Shown here: piece by piece, positions 23,835 to 32,731 of the stretch
Layout of the letters: every line of letters begins with the position of its first letter
Position numbering within the stretch: position 1 is the first letter of the stretch
Notes under the pieces: generated by a model
Database searches by the model: none
Seen by the model: only the letters and a program-made list of their open reading frames with translations
What the model was told of the DNA's origin: nothing
Source: Schauerella aestuarii
GTDB lineage: Bacteria; Pseudomonadota; Gammaproteobacteria; Burkholderiales; Burkholderiaceae_B
Assembly: GCF_009866805.1 (NCBI RefSeq)
Contig: NZ_SIZW01000040.1
Location: 682,001 to 746,000, forward strand
Direction of reading: 5' to 3'
DNA length: 64,000 nucleotides
Position numbers and translations under genes: made by a program

Positions 23835-25445
23835 TCAGCGGTTTACGCTAGCCTGCATCGCTTTCATGATTTGCGCTTTGACAGCCTCCATATTGAAACT
23901 GGCACCGCGCTGCATGGGCGGAAATTCGATGGCTGACTGTGCTAGCTTGCCGATCTCATCCTGGACAAACTGAAAGCGCCAAAACTCGTAGACGAACCAG
24001 TTGTAGAAGGACAGCGATCCTCCTGTGGATGACGGCAAACCGGTGCGTTCAAACGGATCGAGCCTTAGATTGGTCAGAATCGGCCAATCGACTTTCTCGG
24101 TGGCACCCAGCCAACCGCCTGGCTGATCCGTGAAGCGATACTTGTAGTCGTTGATGCGTACAGCGGAAAGTGAGCTTTCGGTGAAGTAAATGATCTCATG
24201 GCGCGCGGAGGGTCCCTTGCCGGTAATAAGTGCCGTTTGGTCGTATCCATCCAAGTGCACGGTGTAGTTCACGTCGCCCAATTGTTTGCCGCGCTTGAAT
24301 TCCTCGACGATGCCGGGGTTGCCTGCGGCGGTCAGAAACGTGGGAAACCAGTCCATGCCTGACACTATGCCGTTTTCAACGGTACCGGCGGGCACTTTGC
24401 CGGGCCAACGAAGCAGGGCGGGGACGCGAAATCCGCCCTCCATCGCAGTGCCTTTGCCTCCGGCGAACGGCGTTTGTCCGCCATCCGGCCACGTGAAGTT
24501 CTCCGCGCCGTTATCGGTGGTGAACACGACGATCGTATTGTCATCGATGCCAAGGTCTTTCAGCTTCTGCAGGACGATGCCGACGTCGTCATCCAACTGA
24601 GCCATACCGGCCTCTTGCAGCGACCAACCATTTTCAGAATTCCTCATGGCGTCATACTTTTCAGACAGGTGCGTCACGACATGCATTCTTGTCGGGTTGA
24701 GCCACACGAAAAATGGCTTGCCCTCCGTGTTGGCTTTATCGATGAAGCCCAATGCGCGATCGCGGATTTCATCGTCCACCGTCTCCATCCTTTTTGGATA
24801 GAGCTGGCCGGCATCCTCAATGCGTTGTTTGCCGACCTTGCCCCAACGCGGTTGCACAGTAGCGTCATCGGTGCTGGTAGCCCAGCTGTGCACCATATTG
24901 CGTGGCCCGAGCTTGGCCAGCAGTTCCTGTGGGTAGTTTCGATGCGATGGGTCTTCCATCGCGTCCAGGTGATATAGATAGCCGAAAAATTCGTCGAATC
25001 CATGTACCGTCGGCAAAAATTCGTTCAGGTCGCCCAAATGGTTTTTGCCGAACTGACCGGTGGCGTATCCCATTGCCTTCAAGGCCGTGGCAATCGTTGG
25101 AGCCTGTGCTGGAATGCCTACCGGGGAGCCAGCCTGACCCACGGTGGTGAGGCCCGTGCGCACCGGCAGCTCGCCAGTGATGAAGTTTGCGCGGCCCGCT
25201 GTGCAACTTGCTTCAGCGTAATAGTCGGTGAATCGCATGCCCTGCATCGCCAGACGGTCAAGATTGGGCGTCTTGCCTGCCATCATGCCCTGATGATAAG
25301 CGCCAATATTGAACCACCCAATATCGTCCCCCATGATAACGAGAATGTTTGGAGGCTTAGGCGGCGCCTGGGCGAGTGTCGGCGTGTTGCCCAACGTCAG
25401 GAGAGCCGCAGCGGCGAACATACTGGATAGCAGTTTTGCATTCAT
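23835..25445 (-). CDS. Arylsulfatase (formylglycine-dependent sulfatase family), exported
   Basis: A 536-residue sulfatase with a Sec signal peptide (residues 1-26, TPTLAQA). The metal-binding Asp pair lies in 'VIMGDDIGWF' (residues 40-41). The sulfatase core motif C81-T-A-G-R85 has Cys as the residue to be converted to formylglycine, and 'FGKNHLGD' follows. The Cys-type motif needs a formylglycine-generating enzyme or other maturase, and none is encoded here. It would release sulfate from sulfate esters in the periplasm. Start ATG 25445 has GAGG at a 6-base spacing. The gene is flanked by long AT-richer gene-free DNA, which suggests acquisition by transfer. Confidence 0.92.
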   Translation of the reverse strand: MNAKLLSSMFAAAALLTLGNTPTLAQAPPKPPNILVIMGDDIGWFNIGAYHQGMMAGKTPNLDRLAMQGMRFTDYYAEASCTAGRANFITGELPVRTGLTTVGQAGSPVGIPAQAPTIATALKAMGYATGQFGKNHLGDLNEFLPTVHGFDEFFGYLYHLDAMEDPSHRNYPQELLAKLGPRNMVHSWATSTDDATVQPRWGKVGKQRIEDAGQLYPKRMETVDDEIRDRALGFIDKANTEGKPFFVWLNPTRMHVVTHLSEKYDAMRNSENGWSLQEAGMAQLDDDVGIVLQKLKDLGIDDNTIVVFTTDNGAENFTWPDGGQTPFAGGKGTAMEGGFRVPALLRWPGKVPAGTVENGIVSGMDWFPTFLTAAGNPGIVEEFKRGKQLGDVNYTVHLDGYDQTALITGKGPSARHEIIYFTESSLSAVRINDYKYRFTDQPGGWLGATEKVDWPILTNLRLDPFERTGLPSSTGGSLSFYNWFVYEFWRFQFVQDEIGKLAQSAIEFPPMQRGASFNMEAVKAQIMKAMQASVNR

Positions 25446-26187
25446 CTCGAACCTCATGGATGGTTTTTATCGAAGCACGACCTGCGGTGCGTACGCGTCA
25501 GCCAAGGTGAAGACGAGCCGTCGCCGCCATTGCAAATGAGAAAAAAAATAATGTCGACTAGGCCCATAGCGCGCGCAGGCGGACAGGCTTGGGCGGGAAG
25601 TGGCTTGAATTGCAGACTACAGATCGATGGCGATGAGCAAGTAGGGATCGAAACGCCATCGATTTACAAGCAAAAATAAATTGGTCATCAAGCAATCGTC
25701 TGCAGCGAAACCTATATGTTCGCGACCTAGCCTCAAGGCAAACCGAGGCTACCGAGCGTCTTGAAAAAACCAAGTCTTTAATTCGAATTTCTTATTGTTG
25801 GAATGCTGTCGAATCAGACTGCAGAGTTGCATGCAAATTTGCACCTCAGAATTTGGTCTGTGGCGCTTGATGGCTTGCAATTAATCGAGTCTTGGCCAAG
25901 CCCTTCGCTTTGTCAATGATTAGCAAGCTAGGTGTTTACCCGCGAGGGGCGGTGGAATCAATGACCGAATTTAAGCTAGTTCAATTCGCGACTAACGCGC
26001 AGAAGTTAGCATCCGTGAGCGTTTCGACGAATTAAAAAATTAAGAAATTAGACGTAATGCATTGGAAAATCGATATGAAATGCTGCGTTTGGTGGTACCC
26101 GGTGACATGGTTCGTTGAGGTACGCAGACGTTGTCCGCTTAATGCTACGGTGACGGCTATCTAATCAACCCATTCGAGCTTATTCAT
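25446..26187. other. 742-base gene-free, AT-rich region
   Basis: From about 25540 to 26170 the DNA is visibly richer in A and T than the rest of the window. I find no gene or clear repeat. It contains the promoter of the sulfatase and probably of the SDR at 26188. Low-GC islands like this are typical of xenogeneic DNA or of large regulatory regions. Confidence 0.6.
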
Positions 26188-26949
26188 ATGAATCCTAATC
26201 CGGCGATCGATGACGTGTTGCGGGTCGCGTTGGTGACAGGATCCACCTCCGGTATCGGCGCAGCCATTGCACGCGCACTAAGCAGGGCGGGCTATGCGGT
26301 GGTGATCCATTCAAGAGAATCGGCGACTATCGGGCGCGCAATGGCTGCCGAAATGAAGCAGGCTATTTACGTGCAGGCTGATCTTGCGCTCGAAGCTGAT
26401 CGGGTCAGACTTATTGACGAGGCGATCGCGGCATGGGGGCAACTGGACGTTCTGGTTAATAACGCCGGCATTAGCAGAGTCATTCCACACGGCGACCTTG
26501 CCGCGGCCAATTCAACCGTTTGGCACGAACTCAACGAGGTCAATGTGGTGGCGCCGTTCCACCTCGTCACATTGGCCGAGTCGGCGCTGCGCGATGCTGC
26601 CCGCCACCGTCGAGCAGGTTGCGTGGTAAACATCAGCTCGCATGCCGGTATCCGCCCCAAGGGCGCATCGATTCCCTATGCGGTAAGCAAAGCGGCGCTG
26701 AATCACATGACGAGGTTGCTCGCGGTGTCGCTTGGGCCAGACATTCGCGTCAACGCTGTGGCACCGGGTCTGGTCGACACACCGATGACCGCAGATTGGA
26801 CGAGTGCACAGGCGTTGTGGCGTACTCGTGCCCCGATGCGCAGGGCAGCCAGCCCGGACGACATCGCCAAAGCGGTTGCGTTGCTGGTCGAGTCAGACTA
26901 CTTGACCGGCGAGATACTGCTGTCGGACGGCGGATTGAATCTGACGTAG
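26188..26949 (+). CDS. Short-chain dehydrogenase/reductase (FabG-like)
   Basis: A 253-residue SDR with the cofactor motif '[16 protein letters not shown]', '[10 protein letters not shown]', catalytic Ser in 'NISSHAG' and Y-x3-K in '[10 protein letters not shown]', and a C-terminal '[10 protein letters not shown]'. The substrate is unknown; close relatives are annotated as 3-ketoacyl-ACP reductase-like. The ATG has no evident SD (TTATTCAT ATG). It stands alone between the AT-rich region and the stressosome module. Confidence 0.88.
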   Translation: MNPNPAIDDVLRVALVTGSTSGIGAAIARALSRAGYAVVIHSRESATIGRAMAAEMKQAIYVQADLALEADRVRLIDEAIAAWGQLDVLVNNAGISRVIPHGDLAAANSTVWHELNEVNVVAPFHLVTLAESALRDAARHRRAGCVVNISSHAGIRPKGASIPYAVSKAALNHMTRLLAVSLGPDIRVNAVAPGLVDTPMTADWTSAQALWRTRAPMRRAASPDDIAKAVALLVESDYLTGEILLSDGGLNLT

Positions 26950-27187
26950 ATTGAACCCGTACCGTTGGATCAGGTGAAAAGAGGGGGCACGCTGATTCGC
27001 AGATTGGCCAAAACATTGCCGTTTTACAGTGCGGAGCGCCATGCTGTTGCATCGCTGCAATGCTGAACGGCGTCACATCGAATTTCACGCGCGCTATACC
27101 AAGGTTCTGCTAAGCTCACGCGCCTGCCAAACATAGTTTTACATTTGGAGTGAAGGGTGATCCGCCCGGTCCAATTCGAGAGAATTC

Positions 27188-28036
27188 ATGATGAGTGAAA
27201 ATCAAGTCCTTTCAGCTGCTTTGAAAGAAAATGCCGACAGCCTGATCGACGCCTGGCTGTCCGATCTCGAATTGCACGATGCCACCGAGCGTCGGGCCGT
27301 CGCCACCGAAGCCCGCAACATCTTGCGTGTTTTGGCTGATGCCGTTCAGGGGGGCAGTGAAACGGCCACGCTGAAAGCGGCTGCCGGCTGGGCACCGATG
27401 CGCGACCTTCTTGCCGCGCTTTCAAAATCGCGCGCCGCAAAGGGTCAATCGGCGGGAGAGACGAGCCAGTTTCTCCTTGCGCTCAAAAAGCCGCTGTTCG
27501 ATATCACCCAACGACTCCAGGCATCGAATCCTGGTGATCTGGCTGGCGCACTCCTGGCCATCTCGACTGCCGTCGATCGACTTGCTCAGCACACGGTGAC
27601 CGTGTTTCAACTGGCCCGTGAGGACGTCATTCGACGCCAGCAAGAGGAGTTGCTGGAGCTGTCGACCCCCGTGGTGAAACTTTGGGAGGGCGTGCTGGCG
27701 GTGCCGATGATTGGGGTGCTGGACAGCAATCGCACCCAGATCGTGATGGAAACCCTGCTCCAGAGCATTGTGGATACGGGATCGGAGATCGCCATTATCG
27801 ACATTACGGGTGTGCCCACCGTCGACACGCTGGTTGCCCAACATCTCTTGAAAACCGTTACCGCCATTCGCTTGATGGGCGCGGAGTGCATCATCAGTGG
27901 CATTCGACCGCAGATTGCACAAACCATCGTGCATCTTGGCATCGACTTGCAAGGCATTACGACCAAGGCCACTTTGGCCGACGCGCTGGCGCTGGCGATG
28001 CGCCAGAGCGGGTGGCGCGTTTCCCGGGAAGCCTGA
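27188..28036 (+). CDS. rsbR: RsbR-type stressosome co-antagonist (RsbRD_N + STAS)
   Basis: A 282-residue protein with an N-terminal all-helical RsbRD_N-type sensory domain (about 5-150) and a C-terminal STAS domain. The STAS domain carries the exact RsbR hallmark 'IIDITGVPTVDT', whose threonine is phosphorylated by RsbT, and 'SGIRPQIAQT' with the second target threonine. In Bacillus, RsbR and RsbS build the 1.8-MDa stressosome. The N-terminal domain here is not a globin or a PAS type, so the signal cannot be inferred. ATGs at 27188 and 27191 are both possible. It is the first gene of a run of six tightly linked genes. Confidence 0.92.
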   Translation: MMSENQVLSAALKENADSLIDAWLSDLELHDATERRAVATEARNILRVLADAVQGGSETATLKAAAGWAPMRDLLAALSKSRAAKGQSAGETSQFLLALKKPLFDITQRLQASNPGDLAGALLAISTAVDRLAQHTVTVFQLAREDVIRRQQEELLELSTPVVKLWEGVLAVPMIGVLDSNRTQIVMETLLQSIVDTGSEIAIIDITGVPTVDTLVAQHLLKTVTAIRLMGAECIISGIRPQIAQTIVHLGIDLQGITTKATLADALALAMRQSGWRVSREA

Positions 28037-28041
28037 GCATC

Positions 28042-28416
28042 ATGGATCGCATTCCAATCCTTCGTATGGGCGCCACACTGCTGGTGACCATTCAGGTCGA
28101 CATGCAGGATCAGACCGCGCTTACCCTGCAGGACGACCTTGCGGCACAGATCATCAAGACGGGTGCCGATGGTGTGATGATCGACATCTCCGCCATGGAA
28201 ATGGTCGATTCTTTCGTTGGCCGAATGCTGACGAACATCTCGAGCATCGCCCGCATTCTCTCTGCCGATACGGTAGTGGTGGGTATGCAGCCCGCCGTGG
28301 CGATTACGCTCGTCGAGCTTGGACTCTCGCTTGACGGCGTTCGCACGGCGCTCAACGTTGAGCGCGGTATGGCCATGCTCGAAAGATCCCGTCAGGGGAA
28401 TCATTTTGGCCGTTGA
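28042..28416 (+). CDS. rsbS: RsbS-type stressosome scaffold STAS protein
   Basis: A 124-residue single STAS domain starting MDRIPILRMGATLLVTIQVD. The phosphorylation motif is 'DISAMEMVDSFVGRML', with the equivalent of RsbS Ser59 at S57 (VDSF), and 'GMQPAVAITLVELG' follows. Unphosphorylated RsbS sequesters the kinase RsbT in the stressosome. It starts 5 bases after the rsbR stop and overlaps rsbT by 11 bases, which indicates fixed stoichiometry. Confidence 0.93.
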   Translation: MDRIPILRMGATLLVTIQVDMQDQTALTLQDDLAAQIIKTGADGVMIDISAMEMVDSFVGRMLTNISSIARILSADTVVVGMQPAVAITLVELGLSLDGVRTALNVERGMAMLERSRQGNHFGR

Positions 28417-28810
28417 GCCCACGGGTACGCTCCCCTTGCAGTCCGAGCAGCACATTGTGGCCAGCCGTCAGATGGTGCGCGCGCTCTGCCAGGATTTGAA
28501 GCTGTCGTTGGTCGACCTCACGAAAATGGTGACTGCGGCGAGTGAATTGTCACGCAATACGCTCATTCATGGCGGCGGCGGGCAGATGCGCTGGGAGTTC
28601 GTCGAACGCAACGCGCGTCGCGGTCTGCAGTTGCACTTCGAAGATCAAGGGCCGGGCATTGCCGATCTGACGCTCGCGATGTCGGACGGCTGGACCAGCG
28701 GCAGCGGCATGGGCTTGGGCCTGCCGGGCAGCAAGCGCTTGGTGAACGACTTCGAGGTCGCCTCCACCCCGGGTGCTGGAACTCGCGTGAGTATCACGAA
28801 GTGGAAGTGA
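28406..28810 (+). CDS. rsbT: RsbT-type switch serine kinase
   Basis: A 134-residue GHKL-fold kinase. The N box is 'ASELSRNTLIHGGGG', the G1 box 'FEDQGPGI', and the G2 box 'GSGMGLGLPGSKRLVNDF'. RsbT phosphorylates RsbR and RsbS and is released under stress to activate a partner. I chose the TTG at 28406 because AGGGGA lies 6-7 bases upstream and the resulting length matches RsbT; frames starting earlier have no match. It overlaps rsbS (11 bases) and the following gene (10 bases). The usual target RsbU is absent here, so the released kinase must act on something else. Confidence 0.9.
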   Translation: MAVEPTGTLPLQSEQHIVASRQMVRALCQDLKLSLVDLTKMVTAASELSRNTLIHGGGGQMRWEFVERNARRGLQLHFEDQGPGIADLTLAMSDGWTSGSGMGLGLPGSKRLVNDFEVASTPGAGTRVSITKWK

Positions 28811-29820
28811 TTCGCGGCTGGACGCACACGGCTTTTCCGATCGAGGACGAGAGCCGCATCGGTGAGGCCCGCCGCTTTGCAGCGCGCGCGGTCGAGTCAT
28901 GGCCATGGAGCCCAGACGATGCAGGGCGATTGGCGTTGGTCATCACCGAACTCGGCACCAACCTGTTGCGGCACGCCGTCAATGGCCGACTGCTCATCGC
29001 AGCGCGCGCGGATGTGGCGGAAGTCGAGCTCCTGTCCATCGACGATGGGCCGGGGATGGACGATCTGTCCACATGCATGACGGATGGGCATTCATCCGGA
29101 AGTACGGCGGGTATCGGGATGGGTGCCGTCAAACGGCTGTCCAACGATTTCGATATTCACACCGCGACACCTGGCGGAACCGTCATCGTGGCACGGCTGC
29201 GTGCGGGCCGGGAGACCGGTTTGTCGGCGGCCGCCCCAGTCATGCGGCTCGGCGCGGTATGCCTGCCTGTTGCCGGAGAAATCGAGTGCGGCGACGCCTG
29301 GGCGGCCGGCTGGGATGACGCCCGCATCGCCCTCACGATCATCGACGGACTCGGACATGGTCCCGAGGCGGCAAAGGCGTCGTCGGCAGCCGTCGATATC
29401 TTTGCTGCCGCGCCCGGCGCCGACATTCAGGACATCGTTCAGCGCACGCACGTCGGTCTCCAGGCCACGCGCGGCGCGGCGTTGTGCGTCGCCACGATCG
29501 ACGTTGCCGCGCGCAAGCTGCGTTACGTGGGGGCAGGCAACATCGTCGGGCGTGTGGTGTCCGGCGTGTTCGACAAATCCCTCGTCACCCAGCACGGCAC
29601 GGCCGGTGCGCAAATTCGCAAGCCTGAAATCGCGGACGTCGACATTCCCGAACATGCAATCGTGATCTTTCACAGTGACGGCCTGGCCACGCGCTGGAAG
29701 CCGGAAACGATCCAGCCCCTGCTGCGACGCGATCCTTCCATCATCGCAGCCGTTCTGCTGCGCGACCACTCACGCTTGCGCGACGATGCGACCGTAGTCG
29801 TGCTGCGCCTGAACGCCTAG
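28801..29820 (+). CDS. RsbX-like feedback phosphatase fused to an N-terminal RsbW/T-like HATPase domain
   Basis: A 339-residue two-domain protein. Residues about 1-140 form an anti-sigma-type HATPase: 'ITELGTNLLRHA', 'IDDGPGM', 'GIGMGAVKRLSNDF'. Residues about 145-339 form a SpoIIE/PP2C phosphatase with the metal-binding pattern 'IDGLGHGPEAAKAS', 'VIFHSDGLATRW' and 'DDATVVVL'. In Bacillus, RsbX is a stand-alone phosphatase that resets RsbR/S; here it is joined to a kinase-like domain. The start GTG 28801 lies inside the end of rsbT. The fusion is found in some non-Bacillus stressosome clusters, but which activity dominates is unknown. Confidence 0.85.
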   Translation: MEVIRGWTHTAFPIEDESRIGEARRFAARAVESWPWSPDDAGRLALVITELGTNLLRHAVNGRLLIAARADVAEVELLSIDDGPGMDDLSTCMTDGHSSGSTAGIGMGAVKRLSNDFDIHTATPGGTVIVARLRAGRETGLSAAAPVMRLGAVCLPVAGEIECGDAWAAGWDDARIALTIIDGLGHGPEAAKASSAAVDIFAAAPGADIQDIVQRTHVGLQATRGAALCVATIDVAARKLRYVGAGNIVGRVVSGVFDKSLVTQHGTAGAQIRKPEIADVDIPEHAIVIFHSDGLATRWKPETIQPLLRRDPSIIAAVLLRDHSRLRDDATVVVLRLNA

Positions 29821-29830
29821 GACGACCCTC

Positions 29831-30712
29831 ATGCCCACGCCTGCCGACTCGCAAGATTGCCTGCCCATCACGCAGGAACTGGCCGAGGCCCGTTTGCAGC
29901 TCGATGCCCTGCGCGAAGAGCTGGATGAAACCAACCGCGGGGTGGTTGCGCTGTATGCCGAACTCGATGCTCAGGCTGAGCAGCTCAAGCGCGCAACCGA
30001 ATTGAAAAGCCGTTTTCTGGCTTACATGAGCCATGAGTTTCGCACCCCGATCAGCTCGATTCTCAGCATCACGCGCTTGCTCACGGACCGCATCGACGGG
30101 CCGCTGACGCCCGAGCAGGAGAAGCAGGTTCACTTCATCGAAAGCACAGCGACCGAATTCGCGGAAATCGTCAACGATCTTCTGGATCTGGCAAAGATAG
30201 AGGCCGGCCGTGTCGACGTGTCGCCCGAGTGGTTCGAGATGGTGGATCTCTTTTCCGCGTTGCGCGGTATGTTCAAGCCCGGCCTGATCAACCCCAACAC
30301 CACGCTGATTTTTGAAGAGCCGGTGGATATCGGGCGCATCTACACCGACGATCGCAAGCTCTCACAGATCCTGCGCAACTTCATTTCCAACGCGTTGAAG
30401 TTCACCTTGCAAGGCGAAGTGCGGGTGAGTGCCGTCAGGCAGGACGACCGGTTTGTGCGATTTTCCGTCAGCGATACCGGCATCGGTATCGCCACCGAAC
30501 ACCACAGCGCTTTGTTCGACGACTACAGTCAGGTGGATTCGCCGATCCAGAAGCGCTTGCGCGGCACAGGTCTGGGACTATCGCTCAGCAAGCAATTGGC
30601 GACGCTGCTCGGCGGCACCGTCGACGTCACCAGCGCGTTGGGCGAGGGCTCCGTCTTTTCAATCACGGTGCCCGCAGTGCTTCCCGTCACCCACATGAAC
30701 GCTCCGGAATGA
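29831..30712 (+). CDS. Cytoplasmic sensor histidine kinase
   Basis: A 293-residue kinase with an N-terminal coiled coil (about residues 12-60), a HisKA domain with phosphoacceptor His in 'YMSHEFRTPIS' and an HATPase_c domain ('NFISNALKFT', 'SDTGIGIA', 'GTGLGLSLSKQLATLLGG'). There is no transmembrane segment and no PAS or REC domain. It probably receives its input from a partner, most simply the stressosome proteins encoded just upstream. It is separated from the phosphatase gene by 10 bases and overlaps the hybrid kinase gene by 4 bases. Confidence 0.92.
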   Translation: MPTPADSQDCLPITQELAEARLQLDALREELDETNRGVVALYAELDAQAEQLKRATELKSRFLAYMSHEFRTPISSILSITRLLTDRIDGPLTPEQEKQVHFIESTATEFAEIVNDLLDLAKIEAGRVDVSPEWFEMVDLFSALRGMFKPGLINPNTTLIFEEPVDIGRIYTDDRKLSQILRNFISNALKFTLQGEVRVSAVRQDDRFVRFSVSDTGIGIATEHHSALFDDYSQVDSPIQKRLRGTGLGLSLSKQLATLLGGTVDVTSALGEGSVFSITVPAVLPVTHMNAPE

Positions 30713-32706
30713 TCATGCCTTCTCGACCGATGATCAGTGCGACCATAGACCGATCCCTGCATACCGTATTGGTTGTCGACGACAACCCCACCACGCGCTA
30801 TGCCACGGCGCGCGTTATTCGCGCTGCCGGCTTTCAGACCGAGGAAGCGGGAACGGGCACCGAAGCGCTCGCGCTCGCCGTGGAGGGTGTGGCCGCCGTC
30901 GTGCTCGATGTGCATCTGCCCGACATCGACGGGTTTCAGGTGTGCAGCCGCCTGCGCGCAGACGATGCCACAATGACCCTGCCGATCATCCATCTTTCGG
31001 CGGCGTTCGTGGAAAGTGCCGACAAGGTGGCCGGTCTGGACGCTGGCGCCGATGCCTATCTCGTGCATCCCGTCGAGCCGGCCGTACTCATCGCGACCTT
31101 GCAGGCGTTGATTCGCGCCCGCATGGCGGAGGACCGGTTGCGCACCAGCGAGGCACGGTTTCGCGCCATCTATGATCAGGCGCCTACCGGCATGGCACTG
31201 ATCGACGATCAGGGACGGTTCGCCGATGTCAATCCCGCGTTGATCGCCACGCTGGGACGCGGACGCGACGCCTTGCTGGGCCAATTGGTGAGTGCTTTCG
31301 CACCGCCGGAAAAAGCGGCTTTCGTGCAGTCGAGAATGACACGTTCGACAGTGTCGCCCGGCTCATGGAAGGAGAGCTTTCCGCTGACCAAACCCGATGG
31401 CACCACCATCCGTCTGGAATGGACCGTGTCGACGCATATCGAGCCCGGCTTGCGTGTGGGGATCGCGCTCGACGTGTCCGAGCGGTACGAGCTGGAACGC
31501 CGCCGTCGTGAAGTCCTGGAGCGCGAGCAGGCCGCGCGATCCGCCGCCGAACAGCAGAGTCGCACCAAGGACGATTTCGTCGCGGTGCTTTCGCATGAAT
31601 TGCGCAACCCGCTGAATGCGATCGGTGGCTGGGTGCATGTGCTGCTCGTGGGCAAGCGCACGCCGGAACAACTTGAAAAAGGCCTTTCGGCGATCGCGCG
31701 TAGCGTGAAAGCGCAGGCCCGTCTGATCTCGGACATTCTCGACGTCTCGCGAATCAGCTCCGGCAAATTGCGGTTGCACCGCGAATGGGTGGCGCCCGAA
31801 GCACTCGTGACCGAATCGCTGGATGCCTTGCGCGTGCAAGCACAGAGCAAGCGTGTTGAGATTGTGCTGGAAATGCAAGATGCCGATGAACCCGCATGGC
31901 TGGACGGCACGCGATTCCAACAGATTCTGTGGAACCTCACCTCCAACGCCATCAAGTTCTCCGAATCGGATACACAGGTTGTGATTCGACTTGCACGCGA
32001 CGGCGATCTCTTGCGCGTGTCGGTGCAGGATTCTGGCCGCGGTATCCGACCCGATTTCCTGCCGCATATCTTTCAACGTTTCAGCCAAAGCGAATCGCCC
32101 GACAGCCGCATCCACGGCGGACTGGGCCTGGGGCTGTCCATTACCAAGAACCTGGCTGAATTGCATGGCGGCACGATCACCGCCGAAAGCAAAGGCGAAG
32201 GGCAAGGCGCAGTGTTCACGGCGGTGTTGAAGGTCGTGCCGGATGGCGAGCTCACGACGGTAAACGAATCGCACAGCACGCAGACGCCCGCGCCTGAACT
32301 CTCGGGCTTGCATGTGCTCGTGGCAGAAGATGATCCAGACGCTCGCGAAATTCTCACCCTGGTGTTGTCGGAAGCCGGTGCCACGGTGAACAGTGCGCCC
32401 AACTACGACGTTGCGATTGCCTTGGCGGGGCAACACTGGCCGGACGTCCTCGTAAGCGATATCGGCATGGCGGGGCGAGATGGCTACGACCTGATGCGTG
32501 CCGTACGCAAACTCCAGATCGACCAGGGCAAGCCCGCCATTTTTGCCGTCGCGCATACTGCTTTCACCCGCGAGCAGGATCGCGCGAAGGCATTGGAGGC
32601 GGGCTTCGACACGCATCTCGGCAAGCCGCTTCAACCGCATGCACTTATTGCGCTACTGCGCGACAAAGCATTGAGCTTGGGAAACCAGCGGGCTGGCGAT
32701 ATCTGA
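30709..32706 (+). CDS. Hybrid histidine kinase REC-PAS-HisKA-HATPase-REC
   Basis: A 665-residue cytoplasmic phosphorelay protein. REC1 (about 18-135) has 'VVDDNPTTR' and phosphoacceptor Asp in 'VVLDVHLPDIDG'; its usual C-terminal Lys is replaced by His ('YLVHPVEP'). A PAS domain (about 145-260) follows. HisKA has 'VLSHELRNPLNAIGG' and HATPase_c has 'LTSNAIKFSE', 'DSGRGI' and 'GGLGLGLSITKNLAELHGG'. REC2 (about 540-655) has 'VAEDDPDARE', 'VSDIGMAGRDG' and a normal 'GKPLQ' lysine. No DNA-binding or c-di-GMP output is attached. It ends the stressosome operon and probably carries its output. Confidence 0.93.
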   Translation: MIMPSRPMISATIDRSLHTVLVVDDNPTTRYATARVIRAAGFQTEEAGTGTEALALAVEGVAAVVLDVHLPDIDGFQVCSRLRADDATMTLPIIHLSAAFVESADKVAGLDAGADAYLVHPVEPAVLIATLQALIRARMAEDRLRTSEARFRAIYDQAPTGMALIDDQGRFADVNPALIATLGRGRDALLGQLVSAFAPPEKAAFVQSRMTRSTVSPGSWKESFPLTKPDGTTIRLEWTVSTHIEPGLRVGIALDVSERYELERRRREVLEREQAARSAAEQQSRTKDDFVAVLSHELRNPLNAIGGWVHVLLVGKRTPEQLEKGLSAIARSVKAQARLISDILDVSRISSGKLRLHREWVAPEALVTESLDALRVQAQSKRVEIVLEMQDADEPAWLDGTRFQQILWNLTSNAIKFSESDTQVVIRLARDGDLLRVSVQDSGRGIRPDFLPHIFQRFSQSESPDSRIHGGLGLGLSITKNLAELHGGTITAESKGEGQGAVFTAVLKVVPDGELTTVNESHSTQTPAPELSGLHVLVAEDDPDAREILTLVLSEAGATVNSAPNYDVAIALAGQHWPDVLVSDIGMAGRDGYDLMRAVRKLQIDQGKPAIFAVAHTAFTREQDRAKALEAGFDTHLGKPLQPHALIALLRDKALSLGNQRAGDI

Positions 32707-32731
32707 CCGGTGCGTTGCGCTGAGGCCTTTT

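Noticed and set aside
29831..32706. The two kinases as an independent two-component system unrelated to the stressosome genes
   Set aside because: The overlaps (4 bases) and 10-base spacing to the phosphatase gene make shared transcription more likely, though separate function cannot be excluded.
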